This document shows, in pieces, positions 45,331 to 57,139 of a stretch of DNA of 64,000 bases. Made by a program: the position numbers and the translations under genes. A model generated the notes under the pieces. It saw nothing but the letters and a program-made list of their open reading frames with translations. It had not been told where the DNA came from and did no database searches. The DNA is from Schizophyllum amplum (taxonomy: Eukaryota; Basidiomycota; Agaricomycetes; Agaricales; Schizophyllaceae): contig VDMD01000081.1 in NCBI GenBank assembly GCA_007026445.1, positions 46,607 through 110,606 of the forward strand, read 5' to 3'. Positions within the stretch are counted from its first letter, which is position 1. Every line of letters starts with the position of its first letter.

Positions 45331-46361
45331 TCATTGACGGTCTCCATCCATCATCTCCGACTCCAACTCCAGCCTCAGAAAATTGTCGACCTCTTGCTCT
45401 TCTTGTTCGTCTTCAGATAGTTTATCGCCCAAGGTGACGGAGGTACTTTCGACAGAGTCAGCGGATGTGAGCCTCACAGTACCCGCGAAATTGGATCCAC
45501 AGCAGAAAGCCTACAACACAGGTCAGTCTGCAATACCTGATCAATGACATTGCATCACTCACCATATCCATCAACGACACGGTGCGCCCAGTGGAATCGC
45601 TTCCGCGCTGTATAGAAGCTTTCTTAAAAGCATCTCTAATTTGTCGATGCGCCTGCCGCTCGTCTTTTGACAAGCGCCCAAAATCGGGTGGCTCGTATGA
45701 TGCTCCATACGCGGGATTCAAGCGCAAGACGCGCAACAAATCTTCCGTTGTGATGTGGGGCGCGAAGAGCAGCTCATCCTATTCATTTGTCAATCTCCAG
45801 CCGTGACGCAGTCCTTTCACTGACCAATTCAGATGCCAGGGCTATGGCTTTATCTTCGTCGCGTCCGCCGCGCTCATTCCCAAACCCGTCTAACAACAAG
45901 CATGGCATACCGGGTTCGGCGAACCACGGATTGTGAGTGTCCTGAGTATGTTAGTACAGACACGCGCTAGGTAATCAACGACTCACTCCGGGCCTCATGA
46001 TATTAGCCGTAGACGTCCACTTCTTCCCCGGCATTGTGAACGAGATTAGATCCGCGAAAAAGTAGAATATGCCCCGTACTGCCACGGGCGTGTCCCTGAC
46101 ACCACGTCGATATGGACTGGTGGTGACAGCGTACTTTGCGAAGCGCAGCTGCAATGTTTTCAGAATAAACTAATATCACCGATCAGTACGCACCATTATA
46201 TTTTGGAGCTGACGCACAAGGGCCTTGCTGCCAACCAATTGAAGCTCGTACGCTAGCGCCTCTGTGTTCACCACGCCGTCCAAGTCATCCCTCAAATGCG
46301 GCAAAGAAACTTCGACCACTGTCATAAGCTCGAGTATGTGGGAAGAGTCGTCGACGACCAT
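45331..46361 (-). CDS. Unknown five-exon protein with acidic tail
   Basis: Model: complement(join(45331..45510, 45563..45778, 45825..45941, 45987..46169, 46194..46361)), 287 aa. Every exon is a multiple of three and every splice is in phase 0. The start at MVVDDSSHILELMTVVEV is the first usable ATG; an upstream exon is possible. Visible features: SLPHLRDDLDG, FADLISFTMPGKKW, FAEPGMPCLLLDGFGNERGG, then YEPPDFGRLSKDERQAHRQ and a very acidic end (GDKLSEDEQEEQEVD). I do not recognise the family. The gene is divergent from the F-box gene that starts at 46616. Confidence 0.62.
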
Positions 46362-46615
46362 CGCACGAGCAGTACGGATATGCACGGGTGGCAGGGATTT
46401 AATTATCAACGCGCGTGCGGCCGTCGCGTGGGTAGCCACGTGACTCGGACGATGTTGAACTTTGTCGCGCGGGAGGCGGTACAGGCAAGACACACTGATC
46501 GGCCTCCTCCCTTCCGTCCGACCTGAGTATTGTCTCGCTTTGAAAGGTCTGATAGTACATAAGACAGCAATGCAGCCGGTATTCCCGCAATCCGGTCTTC
46601 ACCCCCATCGAAAAA

Positions 46616-47846
46616 AGTCAGTGCCGCGTACTCGCGCAATAGATGGACATCTAACCTGTTCACTCAGTGCCATTCAGCGCACTACCTACAGAGCTCATCC
46701 ACATGGTGGCGTGCGCATGCGACGCGGGAACGCTTCGCGCCCTTTCGCAGTCATCTTTTCACCTGCAATCAGTCGCGTATCCGGTCCTTCATCACCACTT
46801 CCTTGTGCGTTCTCCACTGGACGTCCTGTTCCTCCGCTGCAATCCACGCGTCCAGGGCATCGTACGCTCTCTCGATATTACTCTATCGGACGCACCGATT
46901 GAGTTACCCACTCTACCGTACGCGACGACGCTTAAGTGGACTTGCGAGAACAAAGACCCACACCTCCAAGCGAACGGGGTCGAAATTGCCATGGTGCTCT
47001 CCGTTCTACCGGTTCTCAAGTGTGCAATTCTTCGAGTGGACGTGGAATGTCTTACAGACATTCACCTTGGCGTCATGTTTGCAGCAGACACTCTGGAGAT
47101 CCTCGACATTGCCTTCCCCTCATCAGCCCCCCGGTACGCGCACTGCTACCCAACCACCGACTACCCTCGCTTGCGCCGGCTATACCTATCTGGAGACCAA
47201 TACGGCGCCATGGTCCCGTTCATCCAAGAATGTATCGCGCCGTACGCATCTCACCTGGAATACGTCAAGTTCCCGCAGTCTTGCGGGTGGGCGACATTCT
47301 GCACTGCAATAGACAGCCTTGCTCGAACGATAGCGGAGATCGAGTTATCAGACTTTGCCGGAATGGCGATCTACGGTGCGTTTCATTGCCTCCCACCTTC
47401 TGTGGTAGTTGTTGACCTTTGACAAAGATGCGAACAGCTACGAAGAGCTCGCCTGCCTGACTACCCTCACATTCGATGTGCGCGAGGCTCAGTCGCCTAT
47501 AGACGTAGTGTGGGATGCACTAACTACTTTCACGTCGGTCTTCGCCGCCAGCCGATCACTTCCGAGCCTTCGCACTATTCGTATTCGGGTTGACGCAAGC
47601 GTCTTTGTGGAGGCCTTTATCCTAGGGCGAACCGATTGGTTTATTTTTGACAGTCAACACGGCGGCGAGAGTCCTATACAGTGGCAGGCGTGGCTACCAA
47701 ACGCGATGGTGTCCGGGTCCCGCATGGAATTCGAGCTCAGTTCCGTGCAACGGTTGGATTCGGACGATTATTATATGCTACGATTCGCAATGTCTGCGGC
47801 GTTGTCATCTTTAGGGGGTCACAGGCTCGCATTTGTCTTTATGTAG
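46616..47846 (+). CDS. F-box/LRR-like protein, tandem copy 1
   Basis: Model: join(46616..46616, 46668..47375, 47428..47846), 375 aa. The reading frame has no ATG of its own. The acceptor at 46667 is followed by TGCCATTC, and the donor AAAAAA|GTCAGT 51 bases upstream supplies an A, which makes a start codon split by an intron (MPFSALPTELIHMV). The F-box core is ALPTELIHMVACACDAGTLRALSQSS (residues 5-30). LRR-like strands follow (LPVLKCAILRVDV, LEILDIAFPSSAP, LRRLYLSGDQYG, HLEYVKFPQS). The last exon starts DANSYEELACLTTLTFDV. Likely an SCF substrate receptor by family. The paralogue downstream shares the second splice position. Confidence 0.68.
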
Positions 47847-48129
47847 ACGCTATCGTCGTGTAGCAATGTATGCCACAGTCTCAGGAATGCTCCACCGACG
47901 AGTTGGCCAGTGCAGTCTGACATTCGCCACCTTCCGGCGCCGAAATGAGGTCGCGTTGTCTCAGACAACAGCATATAAAAAGGTCATCTATCATGATTCT
48001 GTCCAGCCAACGTCTGAGGTCCCCCTCTCCGTACAAGATTCTCAACGTAATCAGATGCCCTCCACACCTTCAACGACCTGACTGACTTAACGCCATACAG
48101 GTCCATTGAATTGTCACCATCCGATAGGC

Positions 48130-49328
48130 ATGTTTAATCCCCCGCGCAACCGCGCACCCACCGTCAATCTGCAACCCGATAGCGCCACGTCTATCCAATC
48201 AGTACACGCATCGAGAATGAGTCGATACGTCGAGAACCCGACCTCGTTCGCGAAGTTCGACATCCGCTCTCACCTCGACGTCGACTTTGTACGGTCGTCC
48301 TCTGTTATAGCAGAGAGCATCCGCGACCTCCGCATTTCTATGAACGACTCGATACGCATGCTACCCGTCATGCCCAGTGTGCGCACACTCGTATGGGTGT
48401 GGGAGCAGGCCGACATAACGCAGCGCGCTTGCACTGCAGACTTGGCGTTGGTGCTCCGCAACATGACGTCTCTCGAAATCCTCGACCTCCGTGTCGACGT
48501 CGCGCTCACTATGACCATTCATCAAGCCCTCGCGTCTTCGTCACCTAGGCTGAAGCGTCTATCTATCGGGTTCCCTTCGAGCACTCCGATGGAAATTATT
48601 GGCGAACATTGGCCATCGATGCCTTCGTTGACCGACTTGGTTTTACACGACGGTCAACCTTTCGATATCGGAGCATTTGTGGCATACAGCGTAGCACCCG
48701 GCGCGCTCAACCTCGCCACGATATCCTTTCCCCCGAATGTTACATGGGACCAGTTCTGCGTCGCCCTCTCGAGCGTAGCGGCCAGCGTGGAGCATATTCG
48801 ACTTCTTCATTTTTGTGGCATCGGCCCCTACGGTGCGTTTAGGATTTAAATGGTTTGCAGTCCAGTCGTCTCACAAGTATCGCCTCAGACACTCGAGTTG
48901 GGTTTACGCTACCTAGACTCCGCACCATTACCTTAGATCTCACGCATGGCCCTCGTAACGACCTCGGTGAGATATGGAATCAGATGGCGGTTTTTGTCGT
49001 ACACTTCGTGCCTTGCCAACAGTCCCACTCGACGTGTATTGTCGAAATCAACGTTTTGGCTGAGGATCTGATTCGTGTGTACGAATTCGGGGATTATTCC
49101 TGGTCGATTTTTACGGAACGACAAGGCGACACACTGTCGAAGGAGTGGCACGAGTGGCTGGCCAGCCTGATGGACGACTTAGGCCCATACATTTTTCTCG
49201 ATTTAAAGGTGCATACGCCAGACCATATGACGAAATCTGATATCCAAGCGCTGTCGATGGCCGAAAACGCGGCCATGGAATACTTGGGCACTCGTCGCTT
49301 TTCTGTGACGGACATACCTACTCGGTAG
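48130..49328 (+). CDS. LRR-like paralogue of the preceding gene, F-box missing
   Basis: Model: join(48130..48832, 48898..49328), 377 aa. It matches the gene at 46616 from the LRR-like part on (TSLEILDLRVDV, LKRLSIGFPSSTP, LTDLVLHDGQPFD, LNLATISFPPNVTWDQFC, VEHIRLLHFCGIGPY) and has the same intron position after a Tyr codon. The N-terminus (MFNPPRNRAPTVNLQPDSAT) has no F-box; the start at 48130 is the first in-frame ATG. It ends only 26 bases from the stop of the Helitron open frame on the other strand. Confidence 0.6.
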
Positions 49329-49331
49329 CCG

Positions 49332-49360
49332 TATATACACGACGCACGTCGTCCTATATA
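49332..49360. terminator. Interrupted palindrome between convergent stop codons
   Basis: TATATA - ACGACG - CA - CGTCGT - TATATA with one or two unpaired bases. It lies between TAG of the plus-strand gene (49326-49328) and overlaps the Helitron stop (49354-49356). It could end transcripts from both sides or be the 3' hairpin expected near a Helitron end, but no CTRR sequence follows at the usual distance. Confidence 0.4.
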
Positions 49361-50830
49361 GATGTGTACATGGCGGCGACCGCCGTTCTCGATCCCAGCC
49401 TGCGCAGCCGGCGTACACTGCTCGATTTTCCTTCGTAGACAAAAGCCCCGTCCTCGTCCATCCCGTCATAAGTCCAAATGTCTGTATGGCCTTTCCAAAT
49501 CCGCATCGTAAAGTGGTCAGAACCATGATATATCACAGCCTTGAGCTTAAAGATGTGCTCATATCACCAAGCTTCAGGTCAAACGCAATCTGTAGCGCGT
49601 CGCCTGGACCCTGCGGAATTCCTACCAATAAAAAAGGGCAATCTTTCAGCAAAGTAGTATAGGTCATGAGTCTGGAGTTACACGCTCGACATGGGGATAC
49701 CTCGTCCGACTCGCGGTCGTTGAACCAGCGAGACATACTGGTGAGGTACTGGGTCTGTACATTAAAGAAAGGACTGTCGAGGTACACATCGCGACAGAAG
49801 TCGCCACTGGGATGCGCGTGCGTAGCATCGACGGGGCAACAGGACCTGTATAACATAGTGTCTTCATCTGATCGAGTAGTAGTGTACAGCACTGACGGAA
49901 TATCGACGAAACTCCCAAACATGAACTCTGACGGCGCGGATGTAGAAAGATAATCTCGAAGCGAATCGCGCACGGTGTTAACTCCTGCGCTAGACAACGT
50001 CCCATTCAACAGTCTAGCACGCATAGCGTGTGCAAGAGACCTCAAGACAGGAGCGTTCTGCGCCTCGAGTCGCGGTAGCCAGTTCGCCGAATCTTCACAA
50101 ACAATCCACGCAAACATAGATGACACACAGTCGTACGCACAACTATTGTTATGCCACTTGGCGCCCGAAGTTAACACGGGCATACGCCGCGCCTTGGACA
50201 CGCGTGCGCGTTTGTTTGGGTTCCCGTCGACAGGTGCGTTGTGCATGCGCTTACGACCTCCGTCAGCCTTCAACTCACTTATAGGAATGAAGCTATCTTC
50301 TGTGTCCCGAGTCGGTAAGCTTCCCTTACCACTCGCCTCTTGGATTATCTGCCAATCAATAGGGGCAACCTCAATGTCCTGCCACGAGTCGGGATTGATA
50401 CAGTCCCCAAATTTATCAAATTTCGGTTCTTCTAACGTCCATCCAAGACTAGGAGGCATTCTAGGGGATAAGCCTGATCTCCCATCCACCGACGGTATGC
50501 CGCGATCAAGTCTTTTCTCCGCGCTCCAAAAATCTCGTCTGGCAGTGTACCCCAATATTGCATGTATGTTATTTCGTCCAATATCTCCAGCTCCCTGAAC
50601 TCTTGACGTAGAGGGCCGCTACAGCCGCCCATGATATGTTCCGACTTAATATTTCGTAAAATCAAAGTGCGTTCAGATGTACGCCCTCGGGAAAGCGCGA
50701 CGTAGCAAGCGTGGTGATTGTCCATCTTAGACAAATCTACTACGTTGACATCCCGCGACTTTCCTTGTGATGCGTAATCGGTCATAGCAAAGTTTGGAAG
50801 GACTTCCACTTGGGTACGCTTCACAGTCAC
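49354..50830 (-). pseudogene. Helitron C-terminus: helicase end and UCH-like cysteine protease
   Basis: Begins with helicase motifs V-VI (TDYASQGKSRDVNVVDL, YVALSRGRTSERTLIL). After a frame change near 50470 comes a region with the putative catalytic Cys in KWHNNSCAYDCVSSMFAW (about 50130-50170), zinc-like Cys pairs (CCPVDATHAH, CRAC), and, after another frame change near 49555, the His and Asp of YHGSDHFTMR and WTYDGM. This is the layout of ubiquitin C-terminal hydrolase-like proteases. Protease domains (OTU/UCH type) attached to Helitron helicases are known in several lineages; their role is unclear. Confidence 0.72.
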
Positions 50831-51030
50831 TTGAGGATTTTCTCGGTCCCGTACGGTACGGAACAGACAACTACGTTCGATGTCTTCACGACTGGTACCA
50901 CATTTTCCTCTAGGCCAGGAATTGTGACTGCAGAGGGTGGGTCAAGCAGTTTCACGAACAGGACTTCAAGGGTGCGTTGGCCCAGATTCCGATCCCTTCG
51001 TTCCAGTCGACTACCACAGCTTCCTGTCCC

Positions 51031-53170
51031 TTAGTCATGGATATCTCGGTTGCTGGCGTTGCTCCGGAGCATCACAGGCATGCCACGACAGAGAGATAAT
51101 TTGCCCGGTATCTTACTTTTGCAAAAAGAGTGCGGCTGCGCCCAAAGTTCGCGCTGAAGTCTACGGGGTACGGGGAGCTCGGGTGCACCGCGCCTGGTAT
51201 GAAGTTTGTCTTCCGAGAAGAAGTGTACGAGTTCTTGTCCTGTCTCCTTCGCAAATCTCTCAACACCTAAATCGTTTATAGCATCCTTGCAGATATTCCA
51301 CGAAGTAATAACAGAGGCATCTCTAAACACCGGATCTGATACGGACAAGCCGTTGATGGGCTTCGCCACCCGGGAGTCAATCCACGCCAAATCCGCAGCG
51401 TCGCACGACTTGAACCGTACGTGTTCCAACGCGCGAAGCATTCGTAAATCGTCCGAGGAACCACCCCGTTGTCTGTGATTTTCTCGCAGAATCACAACTA
51501 CTGTGACGTAGTGCCATAATGCCTTTCCCAAAGCGTCTTTTTGACTTGCAGCATCCGCGCTGTATCGCCCAACTGTCCGACTGTACAAAGACCGATGTTC
51601 GCCTCCAATGACAGGAGGGAGCTGCCCAAAGTCCCCCCCGAAGATAATATGTTTACCACCGAAAGGCGCATCAGACACAGCATGAGCATCGCATATACCC
51701 TTACTTATATCATACATTTGTGAGCAAGCGACCATGGAAATTTCATCCAAGAGATAGACGTCTGTACCCATCGTTCTCTGCTTCACTTTCGCTTTTGCGA
51801 GCGCTGACATTTTTCCCTTGCGCATGCCGTTGATCCCGAGCACTGAGTGATACGTTGATCCTCCAACCAAAGCCGCGGCAGTACCTGTAGGCGCCATGAC
51901 TATAAACTTGTGATCTTGCCCATAGCTTGTGATTAATTCTTGGATCGCTTCAAATACACGAGATTTACCCGTCCCACCCAATCCTCCGATGTACATTATC
52001 AGCTGACTGGCGCCCGGGGTCAGTACATAATTGCCGACAATTCGAACAGCGCGCTCCTGATCTTCATTCAAACCGTGACGACACACAATGTCGTCTATCA
52101 GCAAAGGGCACTCGGGTGGGACATAGCGTCTCGTCAGCATCTTCTTGTTCACAATCGCCACGCCTGAGATAGGCGCACCATTGCTCAAATCAACTCGCTT
52201 CTCAACGCCAGATCCACTCATAGTTGCTAACGCCTTCGCTCTGGCATCAAAAACGTCTGCACTCCATTTACTGACCGGCTTGTTAATCGTGACACGAGCG
52301 GTTGGAGGCAGGTCTTTCGCGTACCCGCCAACATGCCAGTCATCCTTCATCATACGTGTCTGCATCTCCTCAAATGCGACCCGACTGCTTTTATAATATT
52401 CATTCTCATTTACGCCTTCCGCCTCATATTCATCCAAGGGAGATGTCACATTTTCCAAAGCGTCTTGTGCAACATTCTCGTTGTCAATGTCAGCAGCTTC
52501 CTTCGCAGCGAAAGGCAAAAGAAAGGTAGGTTCCTTGCCGGCGAGCAGCTGCATTCTGAAATCATCTCGACCGTCCAAGCACTCCCATTTGAGGTTAAAA
52601 AAGAGCATTAATAGCCGCTCTTCTGCAGTGAAAGGGTGAGAGTCAAATGCGTCCTCCCAGGTTTCTTCTTTAGACTTCAGGTCACTTCCCGTTCGCCACG
52701 GCTTGAAAAGCATCAACATAACCATGATGTACTCGTCACGGTTCGGGACGTCCCCTCGGGGAAGAGTACGCATGAAGTTCAACACCAGATCGGGATTGAC
52801 AGGACTGAGTTTCATGCAATGCGTGCTGGCCATCGAATGGCCTTTCAGGAACGCGAAATGGTTAGTCTTCAGCGCTCTCACTGGAGGTATACCGAATTGG
52901 TGTACACCATTGTCTTCGACATCTTCTCCGCCATCGGAAGCGATGTACGTGTCATCTGTGGGTAGATTTAGTGCATCGACATCAATCGACGGTTCATCCA
53001 TTGCGACGTCTCTCTTGGCGCCCTCCCATTCGTCTTCATCTTGAGATTCAGCATCGTGACATTCACTGTCGAGTTCGGTTTCTCCCGTGGCACCGTCCAG
53101 GTACAGGTTTGTAGCGGATGTTCGAGCAGTTTGTGCAGCACTAGTGTCGGTCTTGCCCTTTTCCCTGTCG
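51031..53170 (-). pseudogene. Helitron PIF1-type helicase part
   Basis: Runs on from the Rep part in a shifted frame (DGATGETELDSECHDAES at about 53100). Walker A GGLGGTGKS lies at about 51962-51988, with APTGTAAALVGGSTYHS, the DE-box LLDEISMV, GDFGQLPPV and LRENHRQ: SF1B PIF1 helicase motifs Ia-IV. The expected continuation TKGQEAVVVDW is in another frame just past MPVMLRSNA (about 51050), so a one-base change breaks the protein there. Further shifts follow before LEVLFVKLLDPP and before VEVLPNFAMTDYASQGKS. Confidence 0.82.
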
Positions 53171-56100
53171 ATCGCTCAGCGGTGTTTAGAGTCATGCGAG
53201 AACACCGTTTGGCGAAATCGTAAAGCTTCATACCTTCCAACTCGCGGCCCCGATAAATATAATTCTGGGCCTCGGATACTCCTATAATTTTCCCGTGGCT
53301 TTTCATTATGAGTACATTGTCCGAAGACTGGGGTTCAGCCGCGTCGAGCCAACAAGACCGTACAGATTCGTAGTATGGAGTCCAAAAAAAAGGCTTAAAT
53401 TTGTGAGAGGAATAGTGATCGCCGTTGCCAAGCAGGTATGCAGCAATCATCGGAGACCCCAGCTCCATTTTCGTAGCTAATTTGTTCACTAAACGGGTCA
53501 TAAGCTTTTGCGCGGCAGCCTTCTCTTCCATACTACCTGCCGTCAAATCACTGCTTTTGTCGAAGACAGACTTGATCACGTCAAAAATGACATGTGTCTG
53601 TGGCCCCATCTTGGTAATGTATTCTGTTATGTAGTAAACAATGTGGTTCACAGCGCTTCCAGATAGCAGAGACGTACAGTCATGATTCGAACGAAGGAGA
53701 TACGAGATCAGCACACACACGTCGTTCATCCAGGCTTCCATATGCTTAAAACGGGTTGCGCCGGTCTCGGGGTCTATCTTGCTCTCGCTGCGAACCTGAC
53801 GTGGCATGCGCGCCTTGCATACTCCATATTTGTTGCTGCGACAATACTTAGGATTACACGTGTGGAGATTGGTACGCAGAAGAACATCATCACTCTCGTC
53901 AATAAATCGCATGCGCCATGACGAAGTGGCGATACATTTCTCGCATCCAGCCTCTTCGCATCTACAGTATTCTTCAACTGGAATGACGGGTATACTGTAC
54001 GTGGGGTCGATGTAAGTAGCTTCCTTCTTATTGTCCTCCAATTTCTGTGTCACTGTATCTCTGTCCCCTCCCGAGAAACCTCCTTGATGACACGACTCCG
54101 CGTATGTGATCATAGCCTGACTGAAGGCAGATTCGACATTAATTATCTGGTCTCGGATTTGAGCTGGAGTGGGCGCGTTCTTGATCCACACAAGCATATG
54201 AAGATGCAGAGTGAGGCGCCCTTGCTGTTCGACAGTCCCGTAGTACGCACTTGTCTCACCGAAAACACCCCGATGGCCCGAATCCACGCCTAAAATATGT
54301 TTGATGAATGCTTTGACCATAAAATCGAAAAATCTCGCACCCGCGACAGGATTGTTAATGACTGTACGGAACTGACTGTCTCTCCCCAGGCGATCAGAGG
54401 CGAGAATGTCAGGTCTAAAAACGGTTTTAGAGTCCGCAAAATATAGGCAGATCGGGTGCTTGATATCCGTCGGGGCGATGGTGATGTACCAAAGAGGAGA
54501 CCCAACCTGCGCCATTAGAGACCAGATTTCTGAACGCATCCACTTTCTTCCTGCCGCAGTGCCCTGGACATTTCCAGAAACGGTCTCCAAGTCTCTGATG
54601 ACCTTCCAACAATTCTTCTCGTCGTCTGTCTCTGCTAGCACTCGCTCTCCGTTAGCCATCCGTGTAGCCATGGTCTGCAACACACTCGACTTAAGGGAGA
54701 GCAACCGACGTGCAACATCCGGAAAAGCGCTTTTCTTCGATACTAGGAAGCTTTTGGTAGTTGTTTGCTTGACTTGACGGTGACTGAATACCACGAAGGG
54801 AAAAGCATGATCAGTCTGAAATCGCTTATCATAGTACATCAATAAATGGCGACAATGCTCATCCTCCGTTACGCGCATACGTGATACGTCCGAGTCAGTT
54901 GTACAGCCTATTCCTCCGAAACCGTAGGGGAAACACCAAGGAAACATTTTAGGCAATAGTTGAGGGTTGTGAAACATACTTTCTGGTTTGACGCTACGAC
55001 CCACTCGCAATATACCTTTGTTACCGTGAAAGTGTGCAATAGCCATGCCTCTCAACTGATCCTCCGACATTGTCTCTAGGTCCTCACCTGTAAGGCCATA
55101 AACCGCAAAAGGGAGATCTCCAAACTCCACTCCTTGCGCGTCGTCCGTGTTGAAGCAGCTTCTGCCCTCGGCCGCAATATTGCCGGTAAGGTTTTCCATA
55201 TATTCTACGGTAACAGGCGGGTAACCATCTGAATATTGAGCAAGATGCTCTTCAGAGATTTCGATATTAGCGTAATCAGGATGATTAAGCTTCAGCCATT
55301 CAAGAGCGCGTCGTACATAGGACCTTCTCACTAACAGAGGGCTGAATTTATCCGTGTTGAATCCGTCCACACCGGGAGCATCAGGACCAGTGAACATGAT
55401 AGCGAGCACTTCGCTCAGGTCTTTTCGATTTGGTGGCAGTTTCTCGTACACCTCGGCAACAGGCGATTGGAAACACACTACGTGGGCGATCATTTTACGA
55501 CCCGCACCGGCAACTCGAACGAAGGAAGTATTGCATCGGACGGCCTGAACCAACAAACGCTCAACAAATCGGAGAGAACTTAACTCTAGCGGTACTTCCC
55601 CCAACCACAATTTATTCGCGAGAGCAAGAGGCGGGACGTCCCCAGCGTATAAAGGACCTCGGCATTTCGAGCATATTTTGTCACATCCGGGTGCAAGTAT
55701 AGGCTTATCAACCGCTTGCTCGACTGTTCCTCCGCGCGGTAGGGCCACGGGGTTGATCAATACGCCTAACAGGTTTCGCATTTCGCTCATGTTCCGCATA
55801 TCCGTCAGCGGTCTTAACTCGCCGCACACCGCGCATCCAGCTTCTTCAACGTTCATGCAATCCTTCACAAAATCGGATGCTATCCTATGCATCAGTTCTT
55901 CCGAAGGAGGATCAGGAGGAAAAGAGGCCTCCTTCGACTTGACGTACGACTCATGTCTTTTCAAAGGAGACACCGGCTTGCGTTTAGCGTTGTATGTGCG
56001 GTGCTTGTTCCGGACCGAGGGTATCAGCTCAAACACGCATACACATTTCTCGCACCGCTCGCACGAGTGGTCCTGCAGAATAGCTGACAAGATCTCGAGC

Positions 56101-56573
56101 GTCATGCCCCGCCGACGAGCTGAAGTATGATGAGCCGCACAGATCTCGAGCACGTCAGACAGCGCCAAGTGATTGAGAAATCGTTCAGGAGACATTCGGA
56201 CAAGTACCCGATTATCCATATTGAACTTCACCGTGTCCGACGCATACACTACGCGTACAAATCGGAAGGCCGAATCATCACTCAGTAGAATACCCGGGTC
56301 TTTTTCAACTACGAAATCGGCCAGCATGGATCCTGGTACAGACTTGCGCCCTCCTCCTAACAGTACAAGGCATCCTCTGGACCAATCATATTTTATTTTT
56401 GCACGCACGCTCATGTCGCAGGCTGCGACAACTGAGGTCGAAGTCTCGCGTAGCCTAGGTAGAACCGAACCCTTGCGTAGGCAATCACTCAGCGCGACGT
56501 GTTGACTCATGCGGTACAGAATAGGGGCATTACTGAGGTGCAGTGCGGACAACGTATCATGCAATACAATCAT
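52968..56573 (-). pseudogene. Helitron Rep part: DUF6570 and HUH endonuclease
   Basis: Open from an ATG at 56573 to 52968, about 1200 codons. It holds a paired-Cys segment (CERCEKC), CAVCGELRPL and CSKC motifs, DUF6570 (about 55350-55650) and the Helitron-like N domain (FVVFSHRQVKQTTTKSFL, PLWYITIAPTDIKHP). The HUH active-site histidines are in GRLTLHLHMLVW and the tyrosines in YYITEYITK. This domain nicks and joins single strands in rolling-circle transposition. The true frame leaves this one near 53180, so the last 70 or so codons are spurious and the helicase continues in another frame. Confidence 0.82.
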
Positions 56574-57139
56574 GGCTGTTCTCACAGATGGCGGAGTTGC
56601 GCAAACTAACCGAAATGCAAAGGATGAAGATTGGTAGGAGGCAACTCCCGAGGAGCAAAAACATAATATTCTCCAATAGGAGTCGCGATGATACAACTGC
56701 TTTGCGAAGGCAGCAACGACCAGAATACCTGGAATTCAATCAGCCCAACACACAGCCAAAGACGACAGGCGCACTCACCCCCTGCGTTCATGGTATACGT
56801 CGGCTCATCGGTGCAGAAGCCATACGCAGTCACTGAAGACTTCATCGGAAGGGCGAGGTGATGCCCTAATGCACACAATCAGCGACAAACGCAGAGTGAA
56901 TCAGCCACTGCTTACGTTCGTCCCAGATAATACGGTTGAGGTGGTTACGGGCCATAGCTTGGTGAACCATAGATGGGCAGCGAGATGGGCGAAAGCAAGA
57001 CGCAATTAAGAAGAGCAAAAAAAAAAAACCCCCCCGATCGTTCCGCGACGTACGGTCGGAAAGCTTCCGCCCTCAACCTAGATTCTACAAATGATCGAAA
57101 ACAACCAGTATATTTATCAGGATATGCCCATCATCCTCG
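56574..57139. other. Helitron 5' side and spacer
   Basis: No gene is supported. The minus-strand frame of the Rep part is open up to a TTG at 56696, but no ATG lies above 56573. A run of twelve A followed by seven C at about 57018-57037 is a notable homopolymer junction. The Helitron 5' terminus should lie in this interval. Confidence 0.4.

Larger units (their letters stand above)
49354..56573 (-). mobile_element. Helitron (Rep, PIF1 helicase, protease), frame-broken
   Basis: Order of encoded parts from 56573 downward: Cys-rich N-terminus, DUF6570 (LALANKLWLGEVPLELSSLRF), Rep/Helitron-like N domain with HUH (TLHLHML, about 54190-54215) and a paired-Tyr motif (YYITEYITK, about 53612-53640), SF1 PIF1-type helicase and a ubiquitin-hydrolase-like cysteine protease. 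This is the plan of fungal rolling-circle Helitrons. At least five frame changes interrupt it (near 53180, 51050, 51000, 50840, 50470, 49560), while in-frame stops are rare. It therefore looks like a fairly young, no longer autonomous copy, unless some breaks are introns or sequence errors. The terminal TC and CTRR ends were not located. Confidence 0.85.

Noticed and set aside
46406..46663. 85-codon minus-strand frame (LREYAALTFFDGGEDR) above the unknown five-exon gene
   Set aside because: It begins at GTG, overlaps the leader of the divergent F-box gene, and its end does not splice in phase to the next exon.
49338..49353. Palindrome read as a definite Helitron 3' end
   Set aside because: No CTRR motif about ten bases beyond the hairpin on the minus strand, so the terminus is left undetermined.
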